From: Candidatus Defluviilinea proxima
GTDB taxonomy: Bacteria > Chloroflexota > Anaerolineae > Anaerolineales > Villigracilaceae
Direction: 5' to 3'
Assembly: GCA_016721115.1 (NCBI GenBank)
Contig: JADKIW010000001.1
Location: 387,501-451,500 of the forward strand
Length of the DNA: 64,000 nt
The notes under the pieces are model-generated. The model saw only the letters and a program-made list of their open reading frames with translations, made no database searches and was not told the DNA's origin. The position numbers were made by a program, and so were the translations under genes. Positions 60,464 through 64,000 of the stretch are shown piece after piece; the stretch's first letter is position 1, and every line of letters begins with the position of its first letter.

Positions 60464-61867
60464 ATGTTTTTTGCCAGTCATCTTTTTATCCTGATCTTTT
60501 TACCTTTGACGTTGCTGCTATATTATCGGCTCTTCAAGTCATCCCGCAACAAGCTATTGTTCCTACTGGTTATCAGCTTGCTTTTTTATACTGCCGCCGG
60601 TTGGGAATTTGGACTACTATTGTTTGCCATTTCGCTCCTAACCTACCTATCCGGACAAAAAGGCTGGTACCTGCCCGGGGTTATTCTCAACCTAGGAGCA
60701 CTATTCGTTTTTAAGTATCTAGATTTTGGTATAACGACTTTTAATCAATTAATGCACGCAGCCGGTTTCGGGCTTATCGCACCACTATTACAATTAGGGT
60801 TGCCTCTGGGAATTTCATTTTATGTTTTCAGGCATATAGGTTACCTGCTGGATGTAAAAGCTGGGCGTTATCCTGCTGCGAGTGAAGTCTGGTCATTCCT
60901 AACCTTCTCGTTCTACTTCCCCCAAATTAGCGCCGGTCCGATCAGCAGTTACAAAGAGATTACCGTGCAATTTTCCAATTTACCGGAGCACCTCGAACAA
61001 GAGCAGGCCACCGCGGGGTTGGTTCAACTGTCCTATGGTTTGGTTAAAAAAGTGTTAATCGCCGATCAACTTGGTTTACTACTGACATCAAACATCAATA
61101 CACCAGGAAATTTTCCTGGTGTAATCCCAGCATTGTATATCCTGATCACTTACACAGCCCAATTATATTTTGACTTCTCAGGTTATACAGATATGGCGCT
61201 GGGCGTCAGCAGTCTATTCGGAATCAAGCTACCAGCGAACTTTAACAGTCCATACCTAGCTCAGGATATTTCTGAATTCTGGAAACGCTGGCACATTTCC
61301 CTTTCAACTTGGTTTCGTTATTATTTGTTTTCGCCTATCAGTCGCTTACTTCTAAAAAAATGGGGTCCAACCCATCGCGAATGGGCTCAGTATGCTACAA
61401 ACTTGACGACCATGGCGTTGATTGGTATATGGCATGGCGCAGGTTGGGGTTACTTGCTATGGGGTATATACCATGGAGTGCTACTCAACTTAAATGTAAG
61501 ATGGAAACAAAGTCAGATTAAAGTTCCAAACTGGCTCAGTCGCTCAGTTCTGCTTATCAGCCTCTTGTTTGGTTGGGCGCTGTTCATGAGTCCCAGTTGG
61601 GCATATTTCCGCCACTTACTAGCTGGGCTAAGTGGTATGCACGGTCTGGGAAGCCCTGATTTGCTTTACCAACTCTGGCAGCATAACGCGACCCTCGTGC
61701 TTCTCGCAGCTATACCATTAGCCTTTTCCGGTTACTCTGAAGCCGCCACGTTACTCGCAGATGACCACAGATTTACTTGGTGGCAAATGTTAACCTGGGG
61801 ACTGCTGACCGCGCTCGCTTTGCTGGCAATTCAGCACGGGTTCGATTTCCTCTACGCCCAATTCTAA
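60464..61867 (+). CDS. MBOAT-family O-acyltransferase (AlgI-like)
   Basis: A 467-residue polytopic membrane protein of the membrane-bound O-acyltransferase family. The invariant region is DISEFWKRWHISLSTWFRYYLFSPI (in part), and the catalytic His pair is in MALIGIWHGAGWGYLLWGIYHG (in part: GIWHGAGWG and YHG). AlgI/DltB-type members pass acetyl or alanyl groups across the membrane to a partner that acylates an exported glycan. The next gene is a good partner candidate. Confidence 0.88.
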   Translation: MFFASHLFILIFLPLTLLLYYRLFKSSRNKLLFLLVISLLFYTAAGWEFGLLLFAISLLTYLSGQKGWYLPGVILNLGALFVFKYLDFGITTFNQLMHAAGFGLIAPLLQLGLPLGISFYVFRHIGYLLDVKAGRYPAASEVWSFLTFSFYFPQISAGPISSYKEITVQFSNLPEHLEQEQATAGLVQLSYGLVKKVLIADQLGLLLTSNINTPGNFPGVIPALYILITYTAQLYFDFSGYTDMALGVSSLFGIKLPANFNSPYLAQDISEFWKRWHISLSTWFRYYLFSPISRLLLKKWGPTHREWAQYATNLTTMALIGIWHGAGWGYLLWGIYHGVLLNLNVRWKQSQIKVPNWLSRSVLLISLLFGWALFMSPSWAYFRHLLAGLSGMHGLGSPDLLYQLWQHNATLVLLAAIPLAFSGYSEAATLLADDHRFTWWQMLTWGLLTALALLAIQHGFDFLYAQF

Positions 61868-61904
61868 AGTACCAAGAAAATATTAGCAGTGGAGAAATAA
61901 CACA

Positions 61905-63164
61905 ATGAACAAGAAAAAGATATATTGGGTTGTGGCGGCCAGCGTAGTAATCGAAAATCTCTTGGTAACCACGTTTTTTGGAAAAGATCTATCGCGTATA
62001 GGATGGATAGATTTCACGGCATTGTTCAATCGAGTTTACCTCGGTACAGTTTTATTAATTCTGCTGATGCTTGTTTTGGATTCAAGTCTGAAGACACATA
62101 ACTTCTCTATAAAAACAACTCGGTTCTGGTTAATCGGTTTTACCTCAATCTTATTCATTTCATTCTCAATGACTTACTATGCCAATCCGCATGATCGTTT
62201 CTCTGTGCAAAGATATTTGTTTTTAGACATCCGTGCTCGCAATATCAAAACTGCCTTATATGAAAAAACCAACTACGACCCGCAAATTATCATTCTCGGC
62301 TCATCGCGCGCTTTTACGTTTGCACCTGAATATATCTACCAGAAAACAGGTTACAACGCCTTCAATTTTTCTGTAGAAAGCGCGACCTTATTTGATTATT
62401 TTTGGCAACTAAAATATATTCTAAGCAAGAAAAAAGAAGGACAGCGGTCACCACAAGTCTTGGTCATTGATCTTGCCGCCTACATTCCTTCCGGGTTAAA
62501 CACGGCAACAGCAGCACAAAAAACCTTCGCAAAACAACCTCTTGTAGCGCTACCGTATCTATCTTTGTCTCAGCAAAAAGAGGTTCTTTTCGCATACGGT
62601 GAAGATACTATGTCAATCCAATCGGTTTCGGACTCTTTATACTTAATAGCACATCCGTTTTTGACACCCAAAGTACAAGCAATAACCTTTCAGGCAGATG
62701 GTTTCGGCATAAGGAAACCCGTCACCCCGGAGGAATATCGCACTACCCTGCAATCGGATTTGAAAGATTACAAATATTCCGGCGCTGGAAATTTTTGTAC
62801 CGAGCTAGATAGACAGGGAGTAGACCTGTTGGAACAGTTGGTATCCACCGCTGAACAAAATCATATCGGTGTTGTATTGTACCAAAGCCCACTCAACGAA
62901 GCCGTTTTACAGAAAATAATCTTAACCGATGATCGCTTTTATCAATGTCAAAAATTATTGACTGATCTCGTGAATCGATTGAAAAGCTCACATAAGAACG
63001 TCTGGTTCATTGATCTAATTACCTACCAACCCATTACAAGCATGAAAGAAGATGGATTTTACGATACCATGCACCTCAGGGAAAATGCTTCGCAGGCAGT
63101 CATAGACCAATTGCTTCCTAGTATCCAGATGGCGTTGCAATGGTCCAAGATACAAACGAAGTAA
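61905..63164 (+). CDS. Membrane-anchored SGNH-like protein, partner of the MBOAT protein
   Basis: A 419-residue protein with three N-terminal transmembrane helices and a large outer domain. The domain looks SGNH/AlgX/DltD-like: IIILGSSRAFTF supplies the block-I Ser (Gly-Ser-Ser) and FYDTMHLRENAS a block-V Asp-x-x-His. Together with the MBOAT gene 38 bases upstream it likely O-acetylates an exopolysaccharide or wall polymer. The family match is weak in the middle. Confidence 0.65.
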   Translation: MNKKKIYWVVAASVVIENLLVTTFFGKDLSRIGWIDFTALFNRVYLGTVLLILLMLVLDSSLKTHNFSIKTTRFWLIGFTSILFISFSMTYYANPHDRFSVQRYLFLDIRARNIKTALYEKTNYDPQIIILGSSRAFTFAPEYIYQKTGYNAFNFSVESATLFDYFWQLKYILSKKKEGQRSPQVLVIDLAAYIPSGLNTATAAQKTFAKQPLVALPYLSLSQQKEVLFAYGEDTMSIQSVSDSLYLIAHPFLTPKVQAITFQADGFGIRKPVTPEEYRTTLQSDLKDYKYSGAGNFCTELDRQGVDLLEQLVSTAEQNHIGVVLYQSPLNEAVLQKIILTDDRFYQCQKLLTDLVNRLKSSHKNVWFIDLITYQPITSMKEDGFYDTMHLRENASQAVIDQLLPSIQMALQWSKIQTK

Positions 63165-63373
63165 GTATCTAAGGATAGATGTGTTTTTTCAAACACTTTG
63201 TTTAGAGTTTTAGATACTGGAATAAGACATACTAATCAATACATGCTCAGTTCATCATAAACAATTTTCTGTGTCTCCGTGACAAATTATGCTAAACTCT
63301 TGACGCATTTCCCTGAATTCAAACAACTCATTACACAATTCCATAAATACATGGAAACCAGAAAAGGACGATC

Positions 63374-64000
63374 TTGAAAAAACTCTTACAGCTCATTGTT
63401 CTTCCATTATTTATCAGCATCCTGATTGGATGTACATCCCCCACCCCAACACCACAAAGCACATCATCTCCCGCACCTGCTTTGATTATTGAGCCCACGG
63501 CAACTTCGGCACCCATCCCAACGCCTGAACTTGTGGAGAGCCCCACGCCTACAACATCCAATTTCACTACGGGACAACATCCATTTACTTCCGAGAAGGC
63601 GGGGCGGAGCTATTTACTCTTCCTGCCTGCAGAATACGGGAAGGACCCTCAAAAACAATGGCCGTTGATCCTCTTCCTGCACGGCTCAGGGACGCGCGGC
63701 ACGAAAATAGAATACCTCAAGCTTGAGGCTTTGCCACAAATTCTCGAGTTCACGCCTGACTTTCCTGCCATTGTTCTCTCCCCACAGTTGAATGATACAA
63801 ACGCAGAAAGTTATTGGACGCGTGAAAAAGTAGAAGAGTCAGTTTTCACTTTGCTTGATGAAATCCAATCCACCTACATGGTGGACCCAAAGCGCGTCTA
63901 TCTGACGGGCGTCAGCCTCGGTGCAAACGGGACCTGGGAATATGGACTACGTCACCCCGGTCGCTTTGCCGCACTGGTACCCGTGATGGGCTTCATCGGT
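63374..64000 (+). CDS. Esterase-like lipoprotein, partial (runs off the window)
   Basis: An open frame of 209 codons from a TTG start (63374), with AAAGGACG just upstream. Signal peptide and lipobox (ISILIGC, Cys20), Pro/Thr/Ser linker to about residue 65, then an alpha/beta-hydrolase of the PHB-depolymerase/predicted-peptidase type: WPLILFLHGSGTRG (oxyanion region) and the nucleophile elbow GVSLGANGTW. The catalytic Asp and His would be beyond position 64000. Confidence 0.75.
   Translation, partial: MKKLLQLIVLPLFISILIGCTSPTPTPQSTSSPAPALIIEPTATSAPIPTPELVESPTPTTSNFTTGQHPFTSEKAGRSYLLFLPAEYGKDPQKQWPLILFLHGSGTRGTKIEYLKLEALPQILEFTPDFPAIVLSPQLNDTNAESYWTREKVEESVFTLLDEIQSTYMVDPKRVYLTGVSLGANGTWEYGLRHPGRFAALVPVMGFIG

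Noticed and set aside
1..64000. CRISPR array, rRNA operon, transposase or integrase gene
   Set aside because: No regularly spaced repeat-spacer series, no rRNA-like stretch and no transposase or integrase motif was found on either strand.

Overview
Organism. The window looks like a chromosomal piece of an uncultured Anaerolineae-type Chloroflexota, probably a metagenome-assembled genome. The basis is inference: a mid-GC composition, lipoproteins with long Thr/Pro/Ala-rich linkers after the lipobox Cys, a fused GlyQS, a complete 14-gene nuo operon, Chloroflexi-style family-5 peptide-binding proteins, and many short palindromic repeats like those I associate with this class. There is no rRNA gene and no CRISPR array; one tRNA (Gln) is visible. 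Layout. 0.1-3.3 kb (+): GH43 lipoprotein, SAM methyltransferase, GalE. 3.4-17.9 kb (-): nuoABCDEFGHIJKLMN, respiratory complex I, with a one-base frameshift in nuoN. 18.0-21.6 kb (-): rpoD and dnaG. 21.8-26.0 kb (-): a FG-GAP-like lipoprotein and fused glyQS. 26.1-35.6 kb: an accessory island of conflict/signalling genes: response regulator-SEFIR, a TIR remnant, SEFIR-TM-FGE-like on minus; then on plus a compact operon of a small adaptor, a STAND ATPase with TPRs and a tandem-GGDEF-like/2H-phosphoesterase protein; then REC-GGDEF (+) and a TIR protein (-). 35.7-40.3 kb: coiled-coil membrane protein, metallophosphoesterase, geranylgeranyl-reductase-like flavoprotein, PHP phosphoesterase. 40.3-44.3 kb (-): recO, cdd, glmU, tRNA-Gln, REC-roadblock regulator. 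44.3-55.5 kb (-): a peptide ABC transporter locus with two DppD/DppF pairs, one permease pair, two binding proteins and a c-type cytochrome. 55.8-64 kb (+): mscL, pcrA, a small membrane protein, an SPFH protein, an MBOAT O-acyltransferase with an SGNH-like partner, and the start of an esterase lipoprotein that runs off the end. How the genes work together. The nuo operon is NADH:quinone oxidoreductase; rpoD/dnaG and glyQS are housekeeping. The plus-strand operon at 29.6-34.0 kb has the logic of a nucleotide-second-messenger conflict system: a sensor/scaffold ATPase, a small protein sharing its N-terminal adaptor module, and one polypeptide that could both make (two GGDEF-like folds) and break (2H phosphoesterase) a cyclic nucleotide, surrounded by SEFIR/TIR proteins. 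I do not recognise this combination as a named system; its function is inference. Other notable points: one peptide-binding protein has its two halves in circularly permuted order; palindromic repeats lie in frame inside at least three reading frames (glyQS twice, the flavoprotein, the TIR remnant); a repeat family starts exactly at the stop codon of both nuoB and glmU; and a LexA-type palindrome lies upstream of the TIR gene.
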